From assembly GCA_964035545.1 (NCBI GenBank), contig OZ037771.1:11607980-11671979 (forward strand): DNA of 64,000 nucleotides, given 5' to 3'. The notes below the pieces were generated by a model, which was not told the origin of the DNA, ran no database searches, and saw only the letters and a program-made list of their open reading frames with translations. Both the position numbers and the translations under genes were made by a program. Shown in pieces: positions 38,301 through 51,386 of the stretch; position 1 is the stretch's first letter, and every line of letters starts with the position of its first letter. Source of the stretch: Bugula neritina (taxonomy: Eukaryota > Bryozoa > Gymnolaemata > Cheilostomatida > Bugulidae).

Positions 38301-39796
38301 CTACAGTGTAATATAATATACTGCAGTGTATTACAGTATAATATTACATTATAATACTTAAAATGTTGCAATGTATTACAGTATATTATAATGTATTACA
38401 GTATATTACAGTATTATAATACAATATCTCAAGGTGTGTTGCTATATATTACAGCTTTTGCAATATATTACAGTGTAATACAATATATTAATTAGAGTGT
38501 ATTAGAGTATTTTACAATAATATATCACATATATACAGTACATTGGAGTGTATTAGAATATATTACAATGTAAAAAACTGTAATATATTGTACTAATTAC
38601 ACTGCAATATACAGAACTATCTTTTAATATCCTCTAATACACTCCAATGTAAAATACAGTGTATAAAAGTGTATTACAATATAATGCAGTATATTACAGG
38701 TGATACATTATATTATATTACAGCATATTGCAACGTATTAGGGTGTATTTCTGTATATTACATTGAATTGCAACATATTAAAGTGTATTGCAGTGTGTTA
38801 CTAAGTCTAATACAATAGTTTGTGATGCATTGAATCATATTACAATTTATTACAGTATATTCAAGTGGGTTAAATTGTATTATAGGATATTATAATACAT
38901 TACAGTATATTACAATGTATTACAGTACGTTACAATGCATATTACAGTATACTACGGTATGTTACAGTGTTTTACACTATATTGCAATGCATATTACGGT
39001 ATACTACGGTATGTTACAATGTATTACAGTACGTTACAATGCATATTACAGTATACTATGGTATGTTACAATGTATTACAGTACGTTACAATGCATATTA
39101 CAGTATACTACGGTATGTTACAGTGTATTACAGTATATTGCAATGCATATTACAGTATACTAGGGTACGTTACAGTGTATTACAGTATATTACAATACTA
39201 GACAGTGCATTATAATAGCAACAGCCAACAGCTGGAGATACACTAAGCTATCAAGGAGGAGATAACCAGTTCAATTCATACTTGCACACATGTTGATATT
39301 AATGAGAATTTTCCTTAAACTGAAGGAAAACACCTATTCTGTGCAATACTACATAACAATGTTCTTCCATAACTTTATTTTACAATTCATTTTTATACTC
39401 TATTACAACTAATTTAGCACTTTTCAGGTAAAGTAGGAAATGCAGAGACAAGAAACTGTTAAACACAGAGCTTTGCTTAGCCTTATCCTAGCATATCTTG
39501 GTTATATATTACTATGTATTGAATTAGGAGAGAATACTTTAGGAGACTGTTGTGAACTCCAACTCAATGATACTAACTGACATCCTAAACCAATGGGACT
39601 TGCAATTCATTATGTCGGTCATTATTGTACGTTACATGGTAACACAACTTACACCATAGCAAACCCTTTAATCAATATATTTTGATATGTAATTATAAAT
39701 TATTTATTTCTACACACTGAAAAAATAAAGTCTTGTAAAAACTGAAATAGCCAAACTAAAAAAAAGAATTTGCAATTGTAAATATAAAATAAAAAA

Positions 39797-39828
<32 letters not shown>

Positions 39829-40094
39829 ATAATCATAATATAATATAATATATATATATATATAATATAATTCACTTTTGCACATCATAATTAGCATTTG
39901 TACAAAAAATTAGATAAGAACATACATCTGCAACCTTCAACAAAGTTTACTAGATAACAATAATACGCAGGAAATATACTTTGTGACATTGATATGTAGA
40001 AGTCAGTGGTAACTCAACTAGTACAGTACATGAGTCATTGTCATTACAGAATATAACTTGAGTATTCAAGATGATACATGAACCTGAGTTATAT

Positions 40095-43000
40095 TCAGTT
40101 GAGTTGGTAAAACAACACCTTCTTCTCACTATATCTTGGTACAATCAAAGTATTCCCAGAGACATACAGATCAAAGACACTAGATAAAGATCTTTCAGTA
40201 GAATCAGAAAGATGAGTCACAATTTCTCCTGCAAAGAAACAATGAAAGTTAATACAATATATCAGCTGGACTTATAAAGCATTATACAGGGAGCATTACA
40301 AATAGAGAGCGCAACTTCCCAGTATATCACAGCACCAATATAAGTTATACAGAGCCTATAAGAGTATGTATATAAAGTAGAGTACACTGGTACTAACATA
40401 TGATGTAAGGATCTCACCTGTATCACTATCCAGTAACCAGAGAGTAGGTGTAGCACTTTCATTCATCACATAAACCATTCCTCTCTGATACGCCACACCT
40501 TGAGGTTTACTCACGTGTTGAGACTCCCAACAGATTTTGCCAGTCAAAATATCAAGTTTAAATATTCGAGAGGAGTCAGTGTGAGATATAACAACAAAGT
40601 TAGTCCCCACACTGCAGATAGCTGTAGCTCCAGAACCATTCAGTAGAGGACATTGGAGGCTTTTCTGCACCTCTCCGGCAAAAGAATAGAAAGTGAGTGC
40701 CTTACTAGTACGACTTGGGACTATAATCAGATCATTCACTACTGTTAATTTGTTGTAAAAACCTTTGCCGTTGCCGGACCACTTGGTAACTAAATTCCCA
40801 GACAAGTCATGAACACAGACTGTGTTATAGCAACTATTAGCCTCTAAACTGAATACTCTGTCATTATATACTCTCACACATTCCACATAGTTACTAAGGT
40901 TGACAAGGGAATCACCTAATTGGTTTTCTCTATTGATCACTTTTACAGTTTTATCATCCAACCCCATATAAGTGATACCCTCATGTTGAAATACGGAGTT
41001 ACACGGTGATGTGACATCCACAGTATGGGATATGGTCATAGACTGAGGGACCCAACCAGTAGTTTTCAATCCATGTGATACACTAACTTCTCCATACTGT
41101 GGGTAAACAATTCCTACTTCAACTTTTCTCTTTTCATCTAAAGTTTAAGAAATATCAACCTATGATAGTTAAATATTAGCAACCATTTATACTTATACTA
41201 AGAGTAATTATTGAAGGATTGATAGACAGAACTTGCAAGTGAATATATACAAAGTGAAATTTGTATACTATATAATTACTGAGTTACTTATAAATTTACT
41301 AGTAAGATTTGTCCTCCCATGTGTGAAAACAGAAAAGAGAATTTGAAAAAAGCTTCTAGCCTGAGAAATGCATACACTTTGCATACATAAAGTTATGAGT
41401 ATGAATTGTTTTCATGTTTGGCAAAGCCAAAAAGGAGACTTTAGAAAAAGCTATTTGCATAAAAACAGTATAATTATTTTCACTAAAGAAAGACAACCCC
41501 TTTTATGAAATACTATTTTACTAACCTTTGACCTCCAGAGTTGCTATGTTATGCAGTGTGAGTGAAGGTAGATTGTCAGACACCAACTTTCTCATACTGT
41601 CACATATTTCTTCATACCTGGTCACCAGATCTACCTGTATGTGTACTAATCATGGTATATTATGAGATATAAACACATTCATGGTATTATAATGAGTATA
41701 TAATAGCCATTTTCCTTTTGGATATACAATATTATGATATTAATTCCAAGAAAGAATCTCACATTTCAAAATAAAATTGTGATATAAATTTCAATTGATG
41801 ATAACTGACTGTGAAATAACCTGTAGATCTCATTGCATATTTGATTAGGTATTCCAGAGTAAAGACAAAATATCAGTCTGATTTGTCAATATCTGCAATA
41901 AACTATCTGTAGCACAATTTATCTCTTAGGTTGCACTAAACTCGGAGTATATCGATGACAAGCTACGTCCACAGCATAGTCGTAGCTCTGAAATACAGCC
42001 ACTGGGCAAAAGTATGTGATAGTGGATGAGCAATGTTATATAGCAAAATTATCTTGGCGTCATTTCGGGGTAGTTCTGTGTAGAGGTGAGAATTAAATAC
42101 AAAACTGATCTAGCTCACTATACTATCAATATGTTTTACCTGCAGTAATACACAGTTGAAATGTAACAATGCAGGTAAATTTCAAAGTTATCAACACAAT
42201 AACATTTATTGCCTATAATATGAATAAACCACTAAATTTTTATGATTGGAGGTGATTGCTGTATGATTTTTTATCACCTTAAGATAAGTACTTTCCTGAA
42301 TATAAGAGATCTAGTCATTAAAATTCTCCCACACAACACAATACATGAAAATAGAGCACCTGGTGACAGCTGTCAAGTTTAGCCTCCACTTGAAGTTTAT
42401 GTCTACTCAGCTCCGCCCATTTCACTCCAACATTTTCCTCCATGAAACGAAGCATATCAGATTTTACAGTCTGCCTCAGTTCCACTAAATCTTTTTCTAA
42501 TTTCCTGTACTTCAATTGTATTGCTTCCACCTAGTGAATACATCAACCAGGTTACAAACTCATGCAGGCAATTTTATAGTAGTTATCCCTGTGCAAACCC
42601 CATATGGAAAAGTTTTCTCTAAATCGTGCTAAAGAGGTATTCATATGGGGCACAGATGCAATTTTGATTTATCAAGCAGGCTTTGCTGTTCTACAATTGT
42701 AAAATGAAGTGAAATGTGTATTAGCACAGCTATACTTATGAAAAAAAATAGTCTAACAAAAGAAGCAGGTAAGAAAAGGTGAGAATAAAATTAAAAGTAC
42801 ACAGGTATATTTTAGAGATATATCTTTTATTACACACCAGAATTTAGTTTATTCATTGATTTATTAATTACCTCAGTATACCTAATGAAAAACTATACCA
42901 AGTACTAATCTAGATATAAGTCGACTAACTTTCAGCAGAAATTCATCTGTCTAGATAGAAAGTAATATAGCACAGTTTACTGCCCAATAAGAAATTAAAG

Positions 43001-45194
43001 CTCGGACTTTACTCAGTTTCAGAGCACCTGTCGCACCAACTAAGAATTGTATGCAAAATTTACCAAGGCATGGTAAACTTATTTCTGAATGAACAACCAT
43101 TGAATGGTACATTAGAATAATTTTTTTAACAGCACACAGATATTACTAATGCTTGTAGCAAACATAAATTCAACAAAAAAGTGCTTTGATAATCTTCAAG
43201 AAACCTCCAATATAAACAAACCGCTTAAACTTCGCTGTTACAGCATAAAAAGCATATGACAGGATGCTGTAGTAATATTACATGTCGAATAATGAAAAAT
43301 ATTTCTGTTTAGTTTTACTTCCTGCAAGACATTGTCAATTAATTACTATCCAATCCAGTCTAACCTGTTGAATACAAGTCTTCCGGAGTGTTCCAATCAT
43401 CTCCTCCGTCTCTTTCTCAAAACACGACACAACTTCAGATGTTTTCTTGAATAAACTGGAGAGTTGTTCTTCCCTGTCAGAAACTTCAACTTTCAGCTCA
43501 TCAATTTCTGTTCTTAGTTTCAACATTAGCATGTCTAGAGACATGAGTTGATGATTTGATCCTACAGCAGATGTTAGTAAGAAATGATAACAGCATTAAA
43601 GTACTAATAGCTGTAACCCAACTGTCTATACCTTTGCCAACATAATTATAAACAAGTTTAAACAATACAATCTAGTACCAAAGCAATAATTGAACACAGG
43701 CATCTACATGGAATTATCATTTCAATTGATTACTATTCTGAAATTGGCCACTTAATCGATCACAAAACAAAAACTTTGAGAAGTAGTTTTTACTCGGTGA
43801 ATTTTTCAACTCGGTCAAATTGAAACTCTGACTGAAAATCGTGACGGTATAAAAACACTGTTAGTGCTAAAAATCAACAGAGATGGTCACACAACCCCCA
43901 ATATTATTGACATGTCATATAAAACAAGATGTCTAACAGACTCCTACCATCAGTACAATTAGATTCTTCAGCTGAACACTCTGCACACACAACAGAGAGA
44001 CAACTCCTACAAGCCATACTATACTCTGTATTCTTATGTACAGTGTAGAATCTTGGTGTTAGTTGTTGAGCTTTTAGTCTGTATTCACTGATAGGAATTG
44101 AAGAGTGGTTTATAAGTAGTTCTTCATGCATCTAAATAAATATCAAAGATGAGATAAAATATTGTAATTTACTTTTAGACATATAGAAATTGTCTGCTCT
44201 GAAGTAACCAAAATACCTGCGTAATACTTTGCTATTGCAGTGTTGTACTACTAGATTGAGTGAGTGTTACTGGAAAAACCAGTGAAAGGTCTTTTATTAG
44301 GCTAATTGATTAGACAGTTATGCCGAATTCCTATTTTCCAAACACTTCTACTCAACAATTCAATCAGACTAAACAGAACACTGAAAACCTCGAAGTCGCT
44401 GTTTATTATAGTGCTGCCTAAACAGATATATTTGAATGAAACAAGAGTAAACAACTTCTGTCATCTGTGTTATTTATCTTGTAGTTGGCTTCAATCATCA
44501 GCTCCTACTCCCGCTTTTTCTATGACTATATAACCTAACTTTAGTTTGTATAAAACAGAGACTAGTAAACATTTACCTCTTGATGTTTAGCACAGTATTT
44601 GGCTGAACAAGTTGTACAGTAAGTAACTGCAGCCTCATTTAAAACTCCTTTTTTAGAGCAAGTGTCACAACAGGAGTCGTCTACTCTACATGGGAGATTG
44701 TTTACTGGAATGTCAAACACTTTTCTATAAGAAGAACAACATAGATGTAACATAAAATCAATTATCCGACATCAGAAACAGGTTTTCAAAAATATCAAGA
44801 TAATAGACTGTTAAGCTCTATCAATTATTTACCGTTTATTATAAAACAGCATATTTTAGTGATCGAATACTTTTCAAAGAGTTAGAAAAATGTATATATA
44901 CAATACCAAACAAGCTGTTTACTCTGTTAGTAATGAATAAAAATCCACAAATAATGAAATAATTTTTAAATAAAAAGTTTTGTAAACACTCTTTGAAAAA
45001 AGTAGAGGTGAGACAACCCTGGCTAAAATTTACCTGCAAAAGGGGCATCTCAAAACACCCTGAATACTGAGATAATCCAGCAAACAACTGAGACAATGTG
45101 AATGACCACATGGCAAGAATCTGGGATCATCTACTTCTTTCTCTTTCTTCAAACAAAATCCACATTCTGTCTGATTATCCACAGAGTCAGACAT
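40095..45194 (-). CDS. TRIM-like protein 2
   Basis: Exons in transcript order: 45194-45034, 44724-44577, 44131-43948, 43561-43365, 42530-42360, 41634-41526, 41137-40418, 40228-40095; 1824 nt, 607 aa plus stop. The exon lengths equal those of copies 1 and 3, except that the propeller exon is 720 nt as in copy 3 (copy 1: 717). All RING and B-box metal ligands are kept. Distinctive residues against copy 1 include CPFCR at the RING end and RTSKALTFYSFAGE in the propeller. All splice sites are intact, so nothing suggests a pseudogene. Propeller-face differences would be compatible with different binding partners. Confidence 0.92.
41898..42128. repeat. ~230-bp block shared by units 2 and 3 only
   Basis: Between AATAAACTAT and ATATGTTTTA in the intron after the coiled-coil exons, units 2 and 3 (about 59776-60008) share a block containing CTAAACTCGGAGTATATCGA. 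Unit 1 goes directly from one flank to the other (~23560-23580). It is an insertion in the ancestor of 2 and 3, or a loss in 1. Confidence 0.75.
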
Positions 45195-45198
45195 ACTT

Positions 45199-46128
45199 CT
45201 AAAAACAAACACAATAATAAAATATAAATAACATTTCCCAAAGCTAAAATCAAAAGCATGACTCAAGATAACTGAATAAAAATATGTTAGATATTAAATA
45301 AATTTACAAAAAAGTGAGCTAACAAAGAGAGTTCTAAGAATTCAAGAATAGAGAAGGAACTGGTGGAAGGAACACTAAATGAGCTGGCAAACCAACTGGA
45401 GATCCACCAAGACAAAGAGCCAGGCTAGGCACTTATAAATAGTAAGAATCTTCCTGGCAGCTTTTGAAATACATTAATAAAGTACTGGCCACTGTTGAGA
45501 TCAATAATGTTACTGAGTTAAATAACCATATCACAGCTTGTAAAGAAACTGTACCGAAAAAATTGATTCATTAATCATGAGAGACCTAGCTAAAGGGGGA
45601 TATTTTGGAAACTTTTGACATATTATATCTTTGCTGCTCAATGAGGCCCTTAAAAAATAATAATAAATTAAAAAGATTTCTTAAAAAAAAGTTATACATC
45701 AGTTTAAAAGAATGAATAACATGTATGTAGAGAAAGTTAACAGGAGAGTCAGAGAAACTTTTTATCTTCAATGGTATTAACGAAAATGGTTACCTAATGC
45801 TAATAATCATAATGGTTCGTGTGTTTTGAATTTTGACATTTCCTAAAGCCGTAGGTGTAAAACTACTCCCTTTATTTCGAACTATAAAAAGAAATTTTCT
45901 ATTACGAGTCACACCTAAGCGTTTGATGAGTTAATATCACTATGATTAGGGTACCACCAGGTTTACAGGTGCCAAGAATAAAAAGGCATACAAGAATAGC
46001 TCTTCTTAATCTTTGGTGATCCGGTTTACCTATAAAGAAGTGTGACCACTTAAATTCTTAAAAGTACTTATATTCACATTGATATTCATATCAACCATAC
46101 GCCTAACTCTCATCACTACTAGTCATAT
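45199..46128. other. 5' flank of TRIM-like gene 2
   Basis: Expected to hold the promoter and 5' UTR exon; no clear core promoter was found. Sequence just upstream of exon 1 differs strongly from copies 1 and 3, which resemble each other here. Confidence 0.5.
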
Positions 46129-46434
46129 TGTGGTGGCTCGTGGAGCTACCAGCAACACAATACGCAAGGTTGCGTATTGACCCGGAACAATGTATTAGCC
46201 AATTAGCTAGGCTGTTTTATGAGTAATAGTAGCAGCTTCGCGCTACTAGCTCAGTTGAGGATAGTGCTGTAAATTAAATAGACGTGTGTATCATTACTGT
46301 TGTACATTAGATTTTATTATGTATTCTTGTATTAAAATATAACGATATCTACTCGACTTAACTCGGTGAAGTTTCTCTAGTGATAAATAGACTCTCTTGG
46401 TGGCACATCAACCCTAAATCTGAAAATCATAACA
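46129..46434 (+). repeat. gypsy 5' LTR
   Basis: 306 bp, TG...CA ends, apparently identical to 53006-53311. It is followed after one base by TGGTGGCAGCAGTGGGA (46436-46452), the likely primer-binding site; I did not assign the tRNA. Confidence 0.95.
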
Positions 46435-46467
46435 GTGGTGGCAGCAGTGGGATAGTGTACATCAAAG

Positions 46468-47334
46468 ATGGAGACTGAAAATGCTAGAATGCAACCACCC
46501 CCAGTAGAAGGTGAGCGTAGAAATGCTGTTAATCCTGTAAATCGTGAGGGAGAAGAAGCTTATAGACATTGCTTGAAAGCTCCCACCTTTACTGGATCGG
46601 AAGATGTCGAACAATTTATACAAGAATTTAGAGAGGTAATGGAGGTTGCTCAATGGCCGCATAGAGTGGCCCTTATCCAATTGCGGAGAGCGGTGACGGA
46701 GCAAGCCAAGCCGTACGGAGTGGGAACGGACGTAGACGGGATACTGGCTGCGCTGCGGGCCCGTTTTGGCATCTCCACAATAGACGCTAGGACCAAGCTA
46801 GAGAGATTGTGCCGCAACCCGCGGACCTCGCTGCAAGAACATGCCGCGACGGTGAAGAAGCTGGCGCAGATTGCATATAGCGATCTGCCAGCACAACACC
46901 AAGAGCGTTACACCTATGACGCCTTTGTCCAGTCACTAAACGACCTGGGCCTAAACCATCAACTACGAGCTAAAGGGATAACCAGAATAGAGGATGCCCT
47001 GAAGGCTGGAGAAGCTTACCTGTTGGCTACCCAAATGCATCGAGCACAACGGAGCCCACCAGTAGTTGGAGTCAGCGCTGCCAGGGCTACGACAGGTCCC
47101 GAAGCCCTCCCGCTGGAAGCCGAAGTGGACCGTATGGTAGAGATGCTGGGACAACTGGTAACCATTCTGGCCAGTGCTGGCCCCGGTCAGGCCCTGCGGG
47201 TGCCCCCAACGCCTGTGGGGCAGGGCTGGAGTGGCGCTGATCAGGACCAGGGACAGAAAGGACGACCCCAATACCCGGGGGCGTTAAACTGTCACGGCCC
47301 GCGGACACTCTCCCTTCCCGCGGGCCGCAACTGA
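46468..47334 (+). CDS. gypsy Gag (288 aa), lacks a visible zinc knuckle
   Basis: The frame starts 33 bp after the LTR-adjacent primer site. Residues ~35-190 look like a gypsy-type Gag capsid (an APTFTGSEDVEQFIQEF start and later an ARFG helix region). A Cys/His knuckle would be expected near the C-terminus, but only a lone Cys-His pair is seen before the stop. The downstream 47335-47622 stretch is proline/arginine-rich and out of frame, so the C-terminus may be truncated. Confidence 0.8.
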   Translation: METENARMQPPPVEGERRNAVNPVNREGEEAYRHCLKAPTFTGSEDVEQFIQEFREVMEVAQWPHRVALIQLRRAVTEQAKPYGVGTDVDGILAALRARFGISTIDARTKLERLCRNPRTSLQEHAATVKKLAQIAYSDLPAQHQERYTYDAFVQSLNDLGLNHQLRAKGITRIEDALKAGEAYLLATQMHRAQRSPPVVGVSAARATTGPEALPLEAEVDRMVEMLGQLVTILASAGPGQALRVPPTPVGQGWSGADQDQGQKGRPQYPGALNCHGPRTLSLPAGRN

Positions 47335-47507
47335 AGGAGTATGGTGGAACACGCCGTCGTCTGTCCGTACGGACACGACGGAACACTCCACCCGAGTGGC
47401 AGGTACCACGCAGGACTAGTAAGCCCGCACAACGGCCAAGTACCTTCTCCCTGCCACTCGCTAACCGGTTTCACCGGTTACCTCGGGAAGAGGAGCCCGC
47501 CACTGAA

Positions 47508-49539
47508 ATGGAGCCAGAAGGCCCAGTGGAGAGCCCCAAACCCCGCCGGCACCAACCTCGCCGCCGGAAGCCCCGTAAACCACGGGTGAAACCCCCGCCG
47601 TCCTGTCAACCCAGGACAGCACATGCGGGGGGGGGGGGTGAAAGTACAACCACATGGAGAGAGCTATTTCCTACCCGGAAAGGTGGCCGGCAACGCCGTC
47701 ACTTTCCTGCTCGACTCCGGTTGTACTACCAACCTTCTCAGTCGTAGAGTCTTTGAGGCACTGCCCCGCCGGGACAGGGATAGAATACGACCGTATACTG
47801 GGGAACATGGCACCCTGGCAGACGGGTCATGTATTCCCTTTTATGGTATTATCGAGCTCCCTGGGCGTGTCCGAGACCAGGCTGTACAGGAGACCTTTAT
47901 CATAGGTCAACTGGAGGAAGATGCTATCCTCGGAATGCCCTTCTTGAAGCAACACCAGTGCCGAATAGACTTTAGTAAGTCGGTGGTGCTGATGGGCGGG
48001 CGAGAACTCGCCTGTGTGGATAAGTTTGGGCGTCCTCTGGTGGGCGGTGTTCAGGTAGTTCGAAACTGCACCGTACCCGGACGCTCCAGAGCTACTATCC
48101 ACTGCCGAGTGAACAGCAACCGGATAGCCAGGCTCGGGGTCGTTGAAGGCGCGCACGAAAGGATCCAACTCGCCAGTAGTCTGAACCGACTAACTGAGCG
48201 AGGAGAGGTCTTAGTGCAGTGTGTCAACCCTTTTACCGAGCCCATTGAGCTCCCAGCTGGGTCAATGCTGGGCCGGTTCCACTCCGTCCAGGAAGAGGAC
48301 GTGGGCCCGTCGCTGGGTGACGCGACGGAGGCACCCCCTCGACACCCTATTCAGGGACGAGGGGCAGTCCCAACACATCTCCGGGAGTTATACGAAACAG
48401 CCAGTGGCGGCTGCGCGAGCAACAAGGAACGCCAAGCCATGGCGAAGTTGCTACGCGACTACGGGGATGTGTTCAGTAGCGGAGATCATGACGTGGGGCT
48501 GACTGGAGTTGTCAGGCACGAAATACCGCTGACTGCAGGGACAGTCCCTGTCCGGCAGCCCACACGCAGGCTGGGGCCGGAAAAAGAGAAGGAAGTTAGC
48601 CGACAAGTACGGGATCTTCTGGACCGGGGACTGATAGAGCCCGCCCATAGTGCGTGGAGCTCGCCAGTCGTACTGGTCCGGAAGAAAGACGGCAGTTGGC
48701 GGTTCTGTGTGGATTACCGCAAGCTCAATAGCGTAACCATACAGGACGCTTATCCTCTACCTCGTATTGACGAGTCATTGGACGCCCTAGCCGGCAGCAA
48801 GTACTTCAGTACGTTAGACTTGCTAAGCGGCTATTGGCAAGTTCCTCTGAGTCCCGACGCCCAGGAGAAAGCGGCGTTTATCACACGGGATGGTTTGTGG
48901 AAGTGGAAGGTGCTGCCCTTCGGGTTAACCTCCGCCCCAGCCACCTTCCAGAGGCTGATGGAACAAGTCCTTAGCGGACTCCATTGGAAGACACTGCTGG
49001 TCTACCTCGATGATGTCATCGTGATCTCTCCAGACTTCGAGACACATGTCAGTCGTCTGCAGGAGGTTTTCGAGAGACTCCGAGGTGCCGGTCTTAAGCT
49101 CAAACCTTCCAAGTGCGCTCTATTGCAGCCGGAGGTCAAGTACCTGGGGCACATTGTCGGTCGACACGGCGTGGCAACGGATCCCGAAAAGGTACGGGCA
49201 GTAGAAGACTGGGTCACCCCCCAAGACTTGACCGGACTCCGGGCTTTCTTGGGGCTGGTAGGGTATTACAGGCAATACATACCAGACTTTGCGGGCATAG
49301 CCCAGCCGTTAAACCGGCTCACCGCAAAGGGAGTGACGTGGCAGTGGACCCCAATCGAACAGGAAGCGTTCGACCGCCTCAAGGGCTGCCTACTAACGGC
49401 GCCCATCTTGGCCTATCCAGACCCCACTCTGGAGTACATCCTAGACACGGACGCCAGTGACCAAAATGTTGGCGCTGTGCTGTCACAAGTGCAGGAAGGC
49501 CGAGAGGTAGTAGTAGCCTACTACAGCAAGTCTCTCTGA
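47508..49539 (+). pseudogene. gypsy protease-RT-RNase H region, frame change and truncation
   Basis: From 47623 one frame runs to the stop at 49537-49539. Aspartic protease LLDSGCTTN at residues ~29-37, reverse transcriptase with VDYRKLN and YLDD (~461-464), then the start of RNase H (DTDASD). The frame stops at YYSKSL, after which most of RNase H (roughly 100-130 aa by family length) is missing. Upstream, a proline/arginine-rich frame from 47508 shifts into the protease frame at a run of 12 G (47627-47638). A sequencing or assembly error at this homopolymer would explain that one break but not the missing RNase H. Confidence 0.85.
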
Positions 49540-49613
49540 GTCGCCGACCTGACGGAGGTTGCAAACAGTGTCTCAACATCGAGAGGAGGGATGGAGGTCC
49601 CCCGCGATGCGAG

Positions 49614-51386
49614 TTGGAGACGCTGGCTCATCACGGAGCATCGTTTGACTGGGACCAAGGTCAACTCAGGCAAAGAGTTGATGAGTCCCCGGAGGATGTA
49701 CAAAACCTCCGCGCCAACCCTGTACTGGCCGGTAATGTTCGAGAGCTGAAGAAGCTCCAAGAAGAGCTGCCTGGAGTCGTGGCAGACATATACCGGGCCA
49801 AAAGAGAAGGGCGACGACCCAGCGAAGAACGCATACGACAGGGATGCGCTGAGTTCCGGCTATACTGTCAGCGTTGGGACTCGCTGCGGATCGGGCAGGA
49901 TGGGTTACTCACCATCTCCCTAGCTGCCAGCGGCAGACACCCGGAAAGGAAGAGGGTAGTTTGCCCCACGGCCATCCGCCGTGAGTTGATTTGGGATACT
50001 CACAAACAGGCCCACGCAGGGGTCAAGAGAGTGATATCCAAATTACGACTCCGGTGGTATTGGCCACAAATGGAGCGTGACGTCCGGCTCAGAGTCAAAC
50101 AGTGTGAGATCTGCCAGGCCAGTAAGCATAGCCGCCCCCCTGGTGAAGCAGGAAGGCGGAGGCTATATGCTGGTAGGCCCTGGCAAGTAGTCGCTGTAGA
50201 CCTGGTCGGACCCATGCCCCTGACCCCCAGAGGCAATAATTAGATCCTAGTACTAACCGACCACTTTACTCGGTGGGCGGATGCTCTGGCTATCCCAGAT
50301 GCATCAGCCCCAACAGTGGCCAGGGCACTAGACCAACATGTATTCTGTTATTTTGGGCTTCCCGAACAGATACACTCTGATCAAGGCGCTCAATTCCAGT
50401 CTCAACTGATGAGCGACCTTTGCCACCTCTGGGGAGTAAATCAGAGCAGGACCACCCCCTACCACCCTCAAGGTAACGGGGTGGTGGAACGCAACAACCG
50501 GATGCTAGGTGATGCACTCCGGAGTCTCCTCCTTGGACGAGGTCAAGAGGAATGGGATACGGTGTTGCCGCAAGTCATGCGTGCCTACCGTAGCACCCCA
50601 CACACCAGTACTGGTGAGACCCCAAACCTCTTGATGCTCGGGAGAGAGACTCGTGTCCCTGACCATCTCACCTATCACGTTCCAGAGCAAGACAACTCGG
50701 TTCACGAGTATGCCAGTGAACTAGTGGAACGGATGAAGGCCGCACACGATATACTGCGCCAACAGCAGTGGAAGGTGCGGCACGAAGATTCCGATGAACC
50801 ACCTCTCTATCAAACGGGAGATAAGGTGTGGATGGTCAATTACCGTAGGCGTCGCGGACAGGCTGATAAACTGAAGCCTAAGTTCGTAGGCCCCTACGTG
50901 GTCGTCGAGGCTATGCCCAATCATACGTACAAGATCGAGCGCTCAGGACAGGTGTCTATCCAGAATGAGTCTCGCTTGAAACCGTATTGGGCTAGCCCCG
51001 ACGGAGTGGGAGAAGCCCCCCCGTTGTTAGAGCCCAGGAGGCAGACAACGACGCGCGGGCGACGGCGGCATGGACCTGAACACGAAGTGGTCATACCGCG
51101 AGAAGAAAACTTGGTGAGAGAGGAGCGGCAGCTTTTGTCAACAGAAGCGTGTCCGCCACCGCCAAGTCTAATTCCATCACTTCCAGAAACCGAGCCGGTT
51201 CCGGAAGTGCAAACCCCCACGGAGGGAGGGGCTCCATCCGGAGAACAAGAAGAGGTGACCGCTAACGGTGAAGTAGAGACGCCATTAGAGGCCCCTACTA
51301 ACGAACCGGCAAGCGTGTCACCCCCCCCTAGAAAGGGGACAGCGTACGAGGAAACCCCCACCATATTTAAAAGACTTCGTATGTGA
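49614..51386 (+). pseudogene. gypsy integrase region, interrupted by a stop codon
   Basis: One frame interrupted only by TAG at 50241-50243. It holds an HHCC zinc region (HKQAHAG ... CEICQASK, about 49999-50125), the first catalytic Asp (VAVDLVGP, ~50190), then past the stop the second Asp (IHSDQGAQF, ~50378) and the Glu (GVVERNN, ~50485), and a GPY/F-type domain (KFVGPYVV, ~50890). The rest to 51386 is a proline/glutamate-rich tail. The frame differs from the RT frame. Confidence 0.87.

Larger units (their letters stand above)
20940..39226. repeat. segmental tandem duplication, unit 1
   Basis: From about 20940 (GTTTTCCTTAA... followed by ACACCTATTCTGTGCAAT) the sequence is homologous to segments starting near 39300 and 57255. 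The unit contains a TRIM-like gene, its 5' flank, an AT-rich spacer and a satellite. Unit 1 additionally holds the BEL/Pao element, a Harbinger MITE and a hAT fragment that units 2 and 3 lack. Confidence 0.9.
37205..39226. repeat. ATTACAGTRT-type satellite spacer, unit 1
   Basis: Long stretches built from TATTACAGTGTATTACAATATATT variants. From about 38915 to 39200 they form a higher-order repeat of about 52 bp containing GCATATTACAGTATACTACGG. Open frames here are artefacts of the repeat: 52 is not divisible by 3, so every frame cycles through the same peptide. A non-satellite island lies at about 37725-38300. Confidence 0.9.

Noticed and set aside
38915-39215. Overlapping open frames of 82-88 codons rich in Tyr, Met and Val
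   Set aside because: They are the same ~52-bp satellite read in different frames; no start context, splice site or conserved protein supports them.
37205-39215. CRISPR array
   Set aside because: The repeats are contiguous AT-rich satellite without unique spacers, in a eukaryotic context.
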